A stretch of DNA of 57,828 nt from Imperialibacter sp965651695 (GCA_965651695.1 CBFGTI010000018.1:1-57828); one strand, 5' to 3'; shown: positions 8,756-18,271, numbered from the stretch's first letter. Numbers and translations are program-made. Notes: generated by a model from the letters alone, not told the origin.

Positions 8756-9496
8756 ATGATTGTAAGCGTATTATCCCTGTTTGTACTGACAATGGCCGGG
8801 GGAATGGCCGCTCTCTACATAACCAAGCCTGGCGGCAATGGCTATAAACTAGCGCTGGTGTTTGCGGGCTCATTCCTGTTTTCGATCACAATTATTCACA
8901 TCCTGCCCGAAATCTTTCATTCGTCGAGCAACATAAAATATACCGGGATGCTTGTGTTGGCGGGGTTTCTCATTCAACACTTTCTTGAGTTTTTTACCAC
9001 CGGTGTAGAGCACGGTCACAGCCACGAGCACCTTCCGGAGCATCATTCCGGCTTTACTCCCTATTCCATTACACTGGCACTTTGTATCCATGCTTTCCTG
9101 GAGGGGACAATACTGGCACACCCCGACGTGCTGCATGGCAATCACGAGCCGTGGACGCTACTTATCGCCATTTTAATGCATAAGATACCCGCTGCTTTTG
9201 CGCTGATGTCGGTGTTGGGCCATTTTTTGGGCAAAAGTAAAGCTGCAGTGATGTTGCTCTGCCTTTTTGCCCTTGCGTCTCCCATTGGGCTGGTCGTCAG
9301 TCATATATTAAAAGACCAGCTACTACTGTCGGAAGGCGGTTTCGTGGCTTTGTTTGCAATCGTAAGCGGCAATTTCCTTCATATATCAACCACCATTTTT
9401 TTCGAGAGCAGCCCCAAACACCACCACGGTTGGAAAAAAAATATGGCTATTATTGTTGGCGGTATAGTGGCCATGGTGGCAGAGGCGTTGATGTAA
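8756..9496 (+). CDS. ZIP family metal transporter
   Basis: A 246-residue integral membrane protein of the ZIP family, which moves Zn2+ or other divalent metals toward the cytosol. About eight hydrophobic segments are visible. The metal-binding helices are represented by HAFLEG (near residue 112, for the usual HNFPEG) and HKIPAA (near 141, for HEIPEG), so the second motif lacks its usual glutamate. A histidine-rich loop (HGHSHEHLPEHHSG) lies between the third and fourth helices. The ATG at 8756 is preferred over an upstream extension of 31 residues because a perfect -7 box lies inside that extension. Confidence 0.85.
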   Translation: MIVSVLSLFVLTMAGGMAALYITKPGGNGYKLALVFAGSFLFSITIIHILPEIFHSSSNIKYTGMLVLAGFLIQHFLEFFTTGVEHGHSHEHLPEHHSGFTPYSITLALCIHAFLEGTILAHPDVLHGNHEPWTLLIAILMHKIPAAFALMSVLGHFLGKSKAAVMLLCLFALASPIGLVVSHILKDQLLLSEGGFVALFAIVSGNFLHISTTIFFESSPKHHHGWKKNMAIIVGGIVAMVAEALM

Positions 9497-9552
9497 TACA
9501 ACTAACCACGGCTCCCGGTTGTCCTGATCGATATGATTAGCACAACTTTGGT

Positions 9553-9560
9553 TAATTTTG
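9553..9560 (+). promoter_or_regulatory. putative -7 promoter element
   Basis: TAATTTTG matches the TAnnTTTG consensus exactly and lies 13 bases before the TTG start at 9574. No good -33 TTTG is seen at the right distance, so support is partial. Confidence 0.35.
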
Positions 9561-9573
9561 ACAAAAGAAGCGA

Positions 9574-10431
9574 TTGAATAAAAAGATTCTCGGGTTTGTA
9601 GTGCTGCTCTTTGTGGCCCACGGCGGGTGGGCGCAGGGGTTTTTAACCGATACTTTTGTCGTAGAAGGCGTTTTGCTCGACAAAAATGATTCGGTGCCGA
9701 TTCCCTTTGCCCACACCTACACTATGGACTATTCGAAGTTTCAGGTGACCGACGACAAGGGGAAGTTCAGAATTCAGCTGCAGAGAGGCGACACGCTGGT
9801 TATTTCGTCCATCGGCTATGCCACCCGGTTTTTTATGTTTACCGACATACCGCCCACCCGGAAAGTCGAACACGTGATCTACATGTCGCAGGACCCGGTT
9901 GAACTGCAGGGGATTACCATTTATGGCAAGGCACCAATGGAAGGATTTTATGACCACAACCGGATTCCGTACGATAAGTTTGAGGAAAAAAAACTTGAAG
10001 AAGGCTACTACAAGCCAAATTTAAGCATTGGGCCCTCAGGGGCGGGCGGTGCCGTTGGCGTTGAGGGGCTCATTACCCTGTTAGCAGCCCAGTTTAATAG
10101 TGAGTATAAACAGCTAAAAAAGCTTCAGGAGATACGGAAGAAGGAATTTGAAGTGGCCCGGTACGACTATTTTTTGAAGAAGAGGCTGAACAGCGGTTAC
10201 GTGATAGAAAATACAGCGCTGCTTAAAGCGGAGGTAGAAGATTTTATAAAATTCTGGTCGCCCGACACGACATTTCTTGAGATGGCCACCGAATACGAAC
10301 TGGCCAAAGCCCTGCGAGAGAAAGAAAAGCAGTATATAGAAGAAATGAAACGTAACCAGGGCTCGCAGGAAGATATAGTGAGCACTATTGAACTGCGGAA
10401 GCTCCTGCAAGACAAAGGCAACAGGAAGTGA
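9574..10431 (+). CDS. secreted carboxypeptidase-regulatory-like domain protein
   Basis: A 285-residue exported protein. The signal peptide (MNKKILGFVVLLFVAHGGWAQ) is followed by a beta-sandwich region (about 28-115) of the carboxypeptidase-regulatory-like / TonB-receptor plug-associated type: VVEGVLLDKNDSVPIPFAHT, then VTDDKGKFRIQL and LVISSIGYA. The C-terminal half (about 165-280) is charged and helical. The only start giving a proper signal peptide is a TTG at 9574, preceded by AGAAG. In Bacteroidota such domains occur in surface proteins, but no TonB barrel follows here. Specific function is unknown. Confidence 0.75.
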   Translation: MNKKILGFVVLLFVAHGGWAQGFLTDTFVVEGVLLDKNDSVPIPFAHTYTMDYSKFQVTDDKGKFRIQLQRGDTLVISSIGYATRFFMFTDIPPTRKVEHVIYMSQDPVELQGITIYGKAPMEGFYDHNRIPYDKFEEKKLEEGYYKPNLSIGPSGAGGAVGVEGLITLLAAQFNSEYKQLKKLQEIRKKEFEVARYDYFLKKRLNSGYVIENTALLKAEVEDFIKFWSPDTTFLEMATEYELAKALREKEKQYIEEMKRNQGSQEDIVSTIELRKLLQDKGNRK

Positions 10432-10436
10432 TTGCA

Positions 10437-10473
10437 CGGCTGCCTTCCTCCTAAGGCTTCGCTACAGCCGTTT
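10437..10473 (+). terminator. possible hairpin terminator after the 9.6-kb gene
   Basis: CGGCTG (10437-10442) pairs with CAGCCG (10465-10470), with a further CCTT/AAGG pairing inside, followed by only three T. Weak as an intrinsic terminator. Confidence 0.3.
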
Positions 10474-10577
10474 CCCACACACCAATTTCTATTACCGTAT
10501 TTTCCCGCTATTTATTACCTTACCCGACTATCACTGTCGTTTGGCGGGATCATATCTAAACTATCAGGGAAATTAAA

Positions 10578-10835
10578 ATGGAAGATCTTTCACACAAGGC
10601 TTATTGGCGAAAAAACCTTCGCTATCTGTTCATCCTCCTTACTGTTTGGTTTCTGGTATCGTTCGGTTTTGGCATATTCTTCGCAAATTCACTTAACAGC
10701 ATCAAAATAGCCGGGTTCCGGCTTGGGTTTTGGTTCGCACAACAAGGCTCCATCTACATCTTTGTCTTGCTTATATTCTTATATGTGCGCTGGATGAACA
10801 AGCTGGATAAAAAGTTTGATGTTGATGAAAAATAG
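10578..10835 (+). CDS. DUF4212 protein, small subunit of a sodium:solute symporter
   Basis: An 85-residue protein with two transmembrane helices (about 16-36 and 52-69), matching the DUF4212 family of small partners of VC_2705-type sodium:solute symporters. The characteristic opening (YWRKNLRYL) and the RLGFWFAQQGSI segment between helices are visible. The large subunit follows 77 bp downstream and acetyl-CoA synthetase lies after it. This context points to acetate or another short monocarboxylate as substrate. A purine-rich AGGGAAA precedes the ATG. Confidence 0.9.
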   Translation: MEDLSHKAYWRKNLRYLFILLTVWFLVSFGFGIFFANSLNSIKIAGFRLGFWFAQQGSIYIFVLLIFLYVRWMNKLDKKFDVDEK

Positions 10836-10912
10836 CCTGATTTGTGGCCAGCTGCGGCGCTCAAATGCAGAGCAAAATCACTGAATCTTAAGAACACAAA
10901 GGTAACGCAACA

Positions 10913-12604
10913 ATGGACGTACAAACCTGGACCTACCTGATCGTCGGAATCACCTTCACGCTATACATTGGCATTGCTATCTGGTCGCGGGCTTCTTCCA
11001 CCACAGACTTTTATGTGGCAGGTGGTGGGGTTTCTCCGCTGGCAAACGGAATGGCTACAGCTGCAGACTGGATGTCGGCCGCATCATTTATTTCAATGGC
11101 CGGCCTCATTTCGTTTATGGGCTACGATGGCACCGTGTACCTGATGGGCTGGACCGGTGGATACGTGCTGCTGGCCCTCCTTTTGGCCCCCTACCTCCGC
11201 AAGTTTGGGAAGTTTACGGTGCCTGACTTCATCGGCGACCGCTACTATTCCAACGTAGCCCGTACTGTAGCCGTGGTTTGTGCGCTTTTTGTGTCTTTTA
11301 CCTACGTGGCGGGTCAAATGAGAGGTGTGGGAATTGTTTTTGCCAGGTTTCTGGAGGTAGATATCAATACCGGCGTATTTATCGGTATGGCCATTGTGCT
11401 TGTGTACGCTGTGCTCGGCGGCATGAAGGGAATTACTTATACACAGGTGGCGCAGTACTGCGTCCTCATTTTTGCTTACATGGTGCCGGCTATTTTCATC
11501 TCTCTCATCATGACGGGCAATCCTATCCCCCAACTGGGCTTTGGCAGTGCCCTGGCCGATGGCACTTACTTGCTTGATAAGCTCGACGGCCTGCATCGTG
11601 AGTTGGGTTTTGCCGAATACACGGCGGGCCGGAAGTCAATTATCGATCTCACCTTTATAACGGCAGCACTTATGATCGGCACCGCCGGCCTGCCGCATGT
11701 AATTGTGCGTTTTTTCACCGTTCCACGTGTGAGGGATGCACGCCTTTCGGCAGGTTATGCCCTCATTTTTATTGCCATACTTTACACCACAGCTCCGGCT
11801 GTGGCTGCGTTTGCACGTACCAACTTGCTCACTACGGTTCATAACAAAGCGTATACACAGCTGCCCGAGTGGTTTTCGAATTGGGAAGCAACAGGCCTCA
11901 TCAGCTTCAACGACAAAAATAAAGACGGACTGGTTTCTTATGTCGGCAATGCCGAAAGCAATGAACTGACCATAGACCAGGATATAATGGTGCTGGCTAA
12001 TCCGGAGATTGCGCGGCTGCCCGATTGGGTGGTAGCCCTGGTTGCTGCCGGCGGACTTGCTGCTGCGCTTTCTACTGCAGCTGGGCTTTTGCTGGTAATT
12101 TCCACTGCCATATCGCACGACCTGATAAAAAAACAGCTGGCGCCGGATCTTTCAGAAAAAAGACAGCTGCTCTTTGCGCGTCTGGCGTCGGTGATGGCCG
12201 TGCTTGTGGCGGGGTATTTCGGAATCAACCCTCCCGGGTTTGTAGCAGCAGTGGTAGCCCTTGCTTTCGGATTGGCCGCGGCCTCGTTTTTTCCGGCCAT
12301 TATTATGGGCATTTTTTATAAGCGCATGAACAAGGAGGGAGCCATAGCAGGCATGGTTGCGGGGCTGAGCATTACCCTGTTTTATATGATGCGGTACAAG
12401 CTGGGCTGGATTGGTGGCCCGACAACCCCAGCCGACTGGTGGTGGGGCATTTCTCCGGAGGGGTTTGGTACGGCCGGCATGCTGGTAAATTTTGCCGTGG
12501 CCATTGTTGTTTCCCGTTTTACGCCTGCGCCGCCTGCTCATGTGCAGCAAATGGTGGAGACAATCCGCTTTCCCCGCGGTGCTGGAAACGCTTCGCATAG
12601 CTAG
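10913..12604 (+). CDS. sodium:solute symporter, large subunit (acetate permease-like)
   Basis: A 563-residue sodium:solute symporter of the VC_2705 / ActP-like subfamily, with about 13 membrane segments. Diagnostic stretches are DFYVAGGGVSPLANGMATAADWMSAASFISMAG in overlapping short blocks near residue 25-65 and the IGTAGLPHVIVRFFTVP motif near 250-265. A hydrophilic insert around residues 310-365 (with an acidic KNKDGLVSY stretch) is typical of this subfamily. It is paired with the DUF4212 subunit upstream and followed by acs, which argues for uptake of acetate for activation to acetyl-CoA. The substrate is inferred from context only. Confidence 0.9.
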   Translation: MDVQTWTYLIVGITFTLYIGIAIWSRASSTTDFYVAGGGVSPLANGMATAADWMSAASFISMAGLISFMGYDGTVYLMGWTGGYVLLALLLAPYLRKFGKFTVPDFIGDRYYSNVARTVAVVCALFVSFTYVAGQMRGVGIVFARFLEVDINTGVFIGMAIVLVYAVLGGMKGITYTQVAQYCVLIFAYMVPAIFISLIMTGNPIPQLGFGSALADGTYLLDKLDGLHRELGFAEYTAGRKSIIDLTFITAALMIGTAGLPHVIVRFFTVPRVRDARLSAGYALIFIAILYTTAPAVAAFARTNLLTTVHNKAYTQLPEWFSNWEATGLISFNDKNKDGLVSYVGNAESNELTIDQDIMVLANPEIARLPDWVVALVAAGGLAAALSTAAGLLLVISTAISHDLIKKQLAPDLSEKRQLLFARLASVMAVLVAGYFGINPPGFVAAVVALAFGLAAASFFPAIIMGIFYKRMNKEGAIAGMVAGLSITLFYMMRYKLGWIGGPTTPADWWWGISPEGFGTAGMLVNFAVAIVVSRFTPAPPAHVQQMVETIRFPRGAGNASHS

Positions 12605-12639
12605 TGTGTGCGGCAACACTCCGCCATTTCACACTTTTT
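12603..12639 (+). terminator. hairpin with T-run after the symporter gene
   Basis: AGTGTG (12603-12608) pairs with CACACT (12630-12635), with GCGG/CCGC nested inside, followed by TTTTT. The hairpin starts inside the stop codon. An alternative pairing AGTGT/ACACT (12603-12607 with 12616-12620) excludes the terminator form. It may reduce read-through into acs. Confidence 0.5.
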
Positions 12640-12719
12640 ATATTGGTTAGCTTTTAACTTTTGGGTAACTTCACACCCACCGGAACTACTTACACCCTTA
12701 CACCTAAATTGAGCGCCAT

Positions 12720-14618
12720 ATGATGGACAAAATACAAACCCTCAGCGGATATATACACGAATACCAGAAAAGCGTAAATGAACCTGAAGCCTTTTGGTCG
12801 AGAATAGCCGAAACATTTTTCTGGAGAAAGAAGTGGGACAAGGTGGTATCGTGGGATTTTCATAAGCCCGACATAAAGTGGTTTGTCAACGGAAAGTTGA
12901 ACATCACGGAAAATATCTTTGAAAGGCACCTGTTTACACATGGGGACCATCCGGCTATTATTTGGGAACCCAACGACCCAAAAGACCAAAACAGAATCAT
13001 TACCCTTCGCGAGCTTTACGAGATGACCTGCCAGTTTGCAAACACGATGAAGCGGAACGGCGTGAAAAAGGGTGACCGGGTTATAATTTATATGCCTATG
13101 GTGCCCGAAGCTGCCGTAGCCATGCTGGCCTGCGCCCGAATTGGAGCGGTGCATTCGGTGGTATTTGCGGGGTTCTCGTCCAATTCGCTAGCCGACCGTA
13201 TCAACGACTGCGAGGCCAAAATGGTACTCACATCCGACGGAAATTTTCGTGGCGCAAAGGCAATAGATGTAAAAGGGGTGGTTGACGAGGCACTGGAGAA
13301 ATCGTCGACTATAGAGAAGGTAATTGTATTGAAGAGAACCGGCACTGAAGTAAAGATGAAGCCCGGCCGGGATGTATGGTGGCACGAGGCGATTGAAGGC
13401 GAGTCGAAAGAGCATAAGGCTGAGGAGATGGACGCTGAAGATATGCTTTTCATTCTCTACACAAGCGGGTCTACCGGCAAGCCTAAAGGAGTCGTCCATA
13501 CCTGCGGAGGCTACATGGTATTTTCGCAGTATACTTTTCAAAATGTTTTTCAGTATAGCGCTGGCGATATTTATTGGTGCACGGCCGATGTGGGCTGGAT
13601 AACCGGGCACTCGTACATTGTATACGGGCCGCTGCTGGCAGGCGCTACCACACTGATGTACGAAGGAATACCAACTCACCCACACCCGGGACGCTTTTGG
13701 GAGGTGATAGACAAATACAAGGTGAATCAATTCTATACGGCGCCCACGGCTATCCGGGCACTGCAGGCATTTGGGCTCGACCCCGTGCAGCCGTTTTCAA
13801 TGGACTCTCTAAAGGTGATTGGCTCGGTGGGCGAACCGATAAACGAAGAGGCCTGGCATTGGTACCACGACCACATTGGCAAGGGAAAATGCCCGTTGGT
13901 AGATACATGGTGGCAAACCGAAACCGGAGGTATCATGATTTCGCCTATACCGGGTGTAACGCCCACCAAGCCATCGTATGCCACGCTGCCGCTACCAGGC
14001 ATACAGCCGGTGATAGTTGATGCCGAGGGACAGGAGCTCCGGGGAAAAAGTGTGCAGGGGAACCTTTGCGTGAAATTTCCCTGGCCGGGTATGTTGCGAA
14101 CAACCTATGGCGATCATGAACGCTGCAGGCAGACTTACTTTGGTACCTATCCGGGGCTCTACTTTACCGGCGACGGGGTAAAGCGAGATGAAGACGGCTA
14201 TTACCGAATATTGGGAAGAGTGGACGACGTGATCAATGTTTCGGGCCATAGAATGGGTACTGCAGAGGTAGAAAACGCCATCAACGAGCATCCGCTGGTT
14301 GTGGAATCGGCGGTGGTTGGCTTCCCGCACGAGATTAAAGGCCAGGGCATTTACGCTTTTGTGATAGCCGACATGACGAGCCGTACGGAGGAGAACCTGA
14401 AAAATGAAATAAGGGAAACCGTGAGTAAAATCATCGGGCCTATTGCCAAGCCTGATAAGATACAGATTGTGCCAGGCTTGCCTAAAACACGGTCGGGCAA
14501 GATCATGCGGCGCATACTTCGCAAGACAGCCGAAGGTGATACGTCGAACCTGGGCGACACTTCAACACTGCTCAATCCAGAAGTGGTTGAGCAAATTATC
14601 GCAGGCGCCAAAAAATAA
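12720..14618 (+). CDS. acs: acetyl-CoA synthetase (acetate--CoA ligase)
   Basis: A 632-residue AMP-forming enzyme that activates acetate to acetyl-CoA through an acetyl-adenylate. The phosphate loop YTSGSTGKPKGVVHT lies near residue 247, DTWWQTETGG near 395, the hinge region GRVDDVINVSGHRMGT near 498, and the lysine motif RSGKIMRR near 592, where acetylation is known to control family members. Length is standard. Two adjacent ATGs (12720 and 12723) make the start ambiguous by one codon. It follows the DUF4212/SSS symporter genes and ends in a strong terminator, forming an acetate uptake and activation unit. Confidence 0.97.
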   Translation: MMDKIQTLSGYIHEYQKSVNEPEAFWSRIAETFFWRKKWDKVVSWDFHKPDIKWFVNGKLNITENIFERHLFTHGDHPAIIWEPNDPKDQNRIITLRELYEMTCQFANTMKRNGVKKGDRVIIYMPMVPEAAVAMLACARIGAVHSVVFAGFSSNSLADRINDCEAKMVLTSDGNFRGAKAIDVKGVVDEALEKSSTIEKVIVLKRTGTEVKMKPGRDVWWHEAIEGESKEHKAEEMDAEDMLFILYTSGSTGKPKGVVHTCGGYMVFSQYTFQNVFQYSAGDIYWCTADVGWITGHSYIVYGPLLAGATTLMYEGIPTHPHPGRFWEVIDKYKVNQFYTAPTAIRALQAFGLDPVQPFSMDSLKVIGSVGEPINEEAWHWYHDHIGKGKCPLVDTWWQTETGGIMISPIPGVTPTKPSYATLPLPGIQPVIVDAEGQELRGKSVQGNLCVKFPWPGMLRTTYGDHERCRQTYFGTYPGLYFTGDGVKRDEDGYYRILGRVDDVINVSGHRMGTAEVENAINEHPLVVESAVVGFPHEIKGQGIYAFVIADMTSRTEENLKNEIRETVSKIIGPIAKPDKIQIVPGLPKTRSGKIMRRILRKTAEGDTSNLGDTSTLLNPEVVEQIIAGAKK

Positions 14619-14641
14619 ATATGCCCTTCGTTAAATAAATA

Positions 14642-14679
14642 AAGCTTGTGGCCTTTCAAAGAAGGTTACAAGCTTTTTT
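14642..14679 (+). terminator. strong rho-independent terminator of acs
   Basis: A 14-bp stem (14642-14655 with 14662-14675, two G-T wobbles) has a 6-base loop TCAAAG and is followed by TTTT. It lies 23 bp after the acs stop. Confidence 0.85.
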
Positions 14680-14743
14680 CTTTGCACTTCATTAGCCCGC
14701 GCGTCATTACATTCACAATAAGCCAGTTCCACTTATATTTTTT

Positions 14744-16054
14744 ATGAGACAAAAGTTACTTCGTGAGGGGGCCAATGAACTCACCTATGAGATTAGAGGA
14801 ATAGTAAAAAAAGCTGAACAGCTCGAAAAGCTCGGATATAGGGTGCTGTGGGAGAACATTGGGGATCCCATCCAGAAAAACCGGAAGCTCCCGGACTGGA
14901 TGAAGCAGATAATTGCCGGACTGTTGTTTGAAGACGAAACCTTTGGCTACAGCCATTCGAAAGGCGTACTGCAAACGAGGCAGTTTCTGGCAGAGAAGAA
15001 CAATAAATTGGGAGGCGCTCAAATAACCGCGGATGATATTACTTTTTTCAACGGATTGGGCGACGCAATCGCAAAGATTTATCAGTACCTCGTCCCCTCT
15101 GCGAGGGTAATCGGGCCGTCGCCGGCTTATTCAACACACTCCTCTGCTGAAGCTGCACATGCCAATGCGCATCCGCTTACCTACATGCTTGACCCGGAAA
15201 ACTCCTGGTATCCCGATATGGACGACCTTTACAACAAGGTAAAGTACAATCCAAATATTGTTGGCATACTCATCATCAACCCAGATAATCCTACGGGCAT
15301 GGTTTATCCCCGTGAGATACTCGAACGGATGGTAGCCATAGCCAGGGAATTCAACCTTTTCCTGGTTTGCGACGAAATTTATATGAACATCATTTACAAC
15401 GATGCCAAAACGTGCGCTTTGGCCGAAGTAATAGGTGAGGTGCCGGGCATGTCGCTTAAGGGGATATCGAAGGAATTTCCCTGGCCAGGCTCGCGATGCG
15501 GATGGGCTGAATACTACAACAGGGATAAGGATGCTGAATTTGCCAGGCTCTGCCAAACAATAGACAATGCCAAGATGATCGAGGTGAGTGCTACAAAGCT
15601 GCCTCAGCGCGCTATTCCGCCCATTATGTCGGATGCCAGGTACGGCAGCTTTATTAAAGAGACAAACAAGCGGATAGGTGAAAGAAGTGCGTACCTCACC
15701 AGGGTATTTAAAGACATCCCGTACATAACTTTTAATAACACAAATGGGGCATTTTATAATACCATGATCTTTAAGCCAGGCGTGTTAAAACCCCACCAGT
15801 TCATCAAAATTGGTGACCCGAAAGTGAAGGAGCTGCTCGAGGGCTGGCTTACAACCGGCAATGGCGCAATGGAGCTCGACAAACGCTTTGTTTATTATTT
15901 GCTCGCGGCCAAGCAGGTATGCCTTGTGCCTATTTCTTCCTTCAGTTCAAGCCTTATGGGCTTCCGTATGACGCTACTCGAAGAGAATGAGTCGCTGAGA
16001 GAGGAAATTTTTACCCGGATTAAGGAAGGCATAATGGAATACTGCGAGTCGTGA
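14744..16054 (+). CDS. class I/II PLP-dependent aminotransferase
   Basis: A 436-residue fold-type I aminotransferase. The cofactor region is clear: INPDNPTG near residue 180, CDEIY near 210, and the Schiff-base lysine Lys243 in SKEFPWPGSRCGW. The N-terminal block ENIGDPIQ and YSHSKGVLQTRQFLAE are also typical. The sequence resembles AlaA/AspC-like enzymes acting on alanine, aspartate or aromatic amino acids, but it is longer than most by some 40 residues, mainly near residue 330-370. It stands alone between the acs terminator and the convergent chrA gene. Substrate cannot be fixed from sequence. Confidence 0.85.
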   Translation: MRQKLLREGANELTYEIRGIVKKAEQLEKLGYRVLWENIGDPIQKNRKLPDWMKQIIAGLLFEDETFGYSHSKGVLQTRQFLAEKNNKLGGAQITADDITFFNGLGDAIAKIYQYLVPSARVIGPSPAYSTHSSAEAAHANAHPLTYMLDPENSWYPDMDDLYNKVKYNPNIVGILIINPDNPTGMVYPREILERMVAIAREFNLFLVCDEIYMNIIYNDAKTCALAEVIGEVPGMSLKGISKEFPWPGSRCGWAEYYNRDKDAEFARLCQTIDNAKMIEVSATKLPQRAIPPIMSDARYGSFIKETNKRIGERSAYLTRVFKDIPYITFNNTNGAFYNTMIFKPGVLKPHQFIKIGDPKVKELLEGWLTTGNGAMELDKRFVYYLLAAKQVCLVPISSFSSSLMGFRMTLLEENESLREEIFTRIKEGIMEYCES

Positions 16055-16095
16055 GAATGGAAAAACTTTCGTCGGCCAATTAATCGATTAAAAGT

Positions 16096-17289
16096 TCAGA
16101 ACCCCTTAAAAATAAAGCCGAGGGCGAAACCTATCAGAATAATAACGGGCCAGGGAATTTTGGTAAACTGAAGCACGAGGAATGTACCGGCAATTACTGC
16201 GATGTTGTGAAAGTTTTGCTCCATGGGCTCGTAAAGCAAAAAGGCAGCTGATACAACCATTCCTGCGCTCACAGCATTTATTCCTTCAAGTGATGCACGG
16301 ACGGGGCGGTATTTCTTCAGCTCATTCCAAAAGCGGTAAACAAAGAAGATGAGAAAGGTGCCGGGGAGAAAGATGCCGAAGGAGGCCACCATGCCGCCGA
16401 GAATTTCGCCCGAAAACCCCCAATTGCGCATTGTAAGGGCTCCAATGTAAGCGCTGAATGAAAAGGTGGGGCCCGGAACAGCCTGCACAAAAGCGTACCC
16501 CGACAGAAACTCTTCCGAACTGAGGTATTTTTTGAATTCAACAAATTCGGTATAGAGAAATGGCACAAGCACCTGGCCGCCCCCAAAAATCAGGCTACCA
16601 TTCCGGTAGAAGTTTTCGAATAGCCTGATCGGCTGCGTAATGGGTTGATTTTTGGTGGCAGCGCCGAGCAGTGCCGCGGCAATTAACACACCGGCCCACA
16701 AAAAGAAATTCCCCCATTGCACATGAATCCGTTCTTTCTCCTCCTTCGGCTGGTTTTTGTATTTGAGGGAGGTGGCCACTCCGCCGGCTAGCAAAAGCAC
16801 CGGCAAAAGGTAGGGCGAATTGATAATGTAGGAGAAAAAAGCGGAGCCCAGGGCAAGCGACACTGCCGTTCGGCTCTGCACCACTTTTTTCCATATCAAA
16901 ATGGCCGAGTAAGCCACAATAGCTATGGCCATTGGCTGAATAAACCTGGTAAAATGGAGGCTCAGCTCTTTTACCTGGAGGTGGTTCATCATCATGGCGG
17001 CGGCCGTCATGATGCATATGCCGGGGAAAACCCAGACGAACAGCGCCAGGTAGGCTAAAACAGGGCCGCCTTTCTTAAATCCAATGGCGGTGATGGTTTG
17101 TGTAGAAGTGGGGCCCGGGAGAAGCTGGCAGAGCGCATTCAGTTCTATCAGCTCACCTTCGGTTAGGTACGCCCGCTTTGTAACCATTTTGTCGAGAAGC
17201 AGTGCAAAATGGGCCTGTGCCCCCCCAAAGGAAGTGAGGGACAGCAATAAAACATCTCTCAAAAATATGAAGTAGCGAATATTGCGCAT
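16096..17289 (-). CDS. chrA: CHR family chromate efflux transporter
   Basis: A 397-residue membrane protein made of two homologous CHR halves. The first carries SFGGAQAH and LLPGPTSTQ, the second FGGGQVLVPF and VPGPTFSFSAYIG, each followed by hydrophobic helices; a cytoplasmic KNQPKEEKER stretch links them near residue 180. ChrA proteins export chromate, or act on other oxyanions, driven by the membrane potential. The start lies about 7 bp from the stop of the oxygenase gene upstream, so the two may share a transcript. The true physiological substrate is uncertain, since many CHR proteins do not confer chromate resistance. Confidence 0.88.
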   Translation of the reverse strand: MRNIRYFIFLRDVLLLSLTSFGGAQAHFALLLDKMVTKRAYLTEGELIELNALCQLLPGPTSTQTITAIGFKKGGPVLAYLALFVWVFPGICIMTAAAMMMNHLQVKELSLHFTRFIQPMAIAIVAYSAILIWKKVVQSRTAVSLALGSAFFSYIINSPYLLPVLLLAGGVATSLKYKNQPKEEKERIHVQWGNFFLWAGVLIAAALLGAATKNQPITQPIRLFENFYRNGSLIFGGGQVLVPFLYTEFVEFKKYLSSEEFLSGYAFVQAVPGPTFSFSAYIGALTMRNWGFSGEILGGMVASFGIFLPGTFLIFFVYRFWNELKKYRPVRASLEGINAVSAGMVVSAAFLLYEPMEQNFHNIAVIAGTFLVLQFTKIPWPVIILIGFALGFIFKGF

Positions 17290-17296
17290 GGCAACG

Positions 17297-18271
17297 CTAC
17301 TTCTTTTTAAGCCCTATTTCAGCTAGTCGTTGTTCCAAAAATTCTCCTGCCGTCATGTCTTCGTATATTTTCGGATGGTTCTTATCGACGCAACTTTCAA
17401 GGCAGCTGAGGTCCATTTCGGAGCGCGGGTGCATAAAGAATGGAATCGAATACCTCGACGTATGCATAAGGTTTTTAGGAGGATTAACCACCCGGTGAAT
17501 CGTACTTTTTAACTTGTCGTTGGTAAGCCTGGCCAACATATCACCCACATTAACCACCAGCTGTTCGGGCAGCGCAGTAATTGGAATCCACTGGCCGTCG
17601 CGGCGCAATACCTGCAGGCCGTCGGCGCTTGCACCCATCAGCAGCGTTATTAAGTTGATGTCGCCATGCTCGGCCGCCCGCACGGCATCGGGGGGTATAG
17701 CATCGGGGTTTTCGATAGGAAAATAGTGGATAGCTCTTAAAATGCTATTGCCGTTTTTTACTTTCTGGTCAAAATAATTCTCTTCCAGGCCAAGATACAG
17801 TGCAATAGCGCGGAGCATAACGGTGCCCGCGGCTTCAATAATGGCGTAAGAGCGCAACGCAACCTCTTTAAAATCGGGCACCTCCACCGGCCAGATGTTG
17901 TCGGGATATTGCTCCTTTATCGGGTCGTTGTCGGTTACTTCCTGGCCAATATGGTAAAACTCTTTCAGGTCGCCGGTAGCTCTGCCTTTGGCGTGTTCCT
18001 TACCTTTGCCAATGTAGCCGCGCTGTCCTGCCAGCTCGGGGCGCTCGTACTGCTGTTTTATGTCGTCGGGCAACGAAAAGAATTTTTTGATGCTGTTATA
18101 CAGCTGCTGCTGAAGGTCGTCGGTAAGGCCGTGGTTTTTTATGGAAACAAAGCCAATATTGTTATAGGCCTCCCCCAGCTTTTCTACAAATTGCTTTTTC
18201 TTTTCAGGATTTCCGGAGGTAAAATCGGCCAGGTCCAGTGACGGGATTTCATCGAACAGAATTTGAGCCAT
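17297..18271 (-). CDS. isopenicillin N synthase-like 2-oxoglutarate/Fe(II) oxygenase
   Basis: A 324-residue double-stranded beta-helix oxygenase. The N-terminal DIOX_N-type region (IPSLDLADF, GFVSIKNHGL) is followed by the catalytic core. The iron facial triad is visible as HGD (near residue 201) and a distal His in STIHRVV (near 257), with the co-substrate arginine motif RYSIPF near 273. Such enzymes hydroxylate or desaturate small molecules; the substrate here is unknown. It is immediately upstream of chrA on the same strand, with no obvious functional link. Confidence 0.88.
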   Translation of the reverse strand: MAQILFDEIPSLDLADFTSGNPEKKKQFVEKLGEAYNNIGFVSIKNHGLTDDLQQQLYNSIKKFFSLPDDIKQQYERPELAGQRGYIGKGKEHAKGRATGDLKEFYHIGQEVTDNDPIKEQYPDNIWPVEVPDFKEVALRSYAIIEAAGTVMLRAIALYLGLEENYFDQKVKNGNSILRAIHYFPIENPDAIPPDAVRAAEHGDINLITLLMGASADGLQVLRRDGQWIPITALPEQLVVNVGDMLARLTNDKLKSTIHRVVNPPKNLMHTSRYSIPFFMHPRSEMDLSCLESCVDKNHPKIYEDMTAGEFLEQRLAEIGLKKK

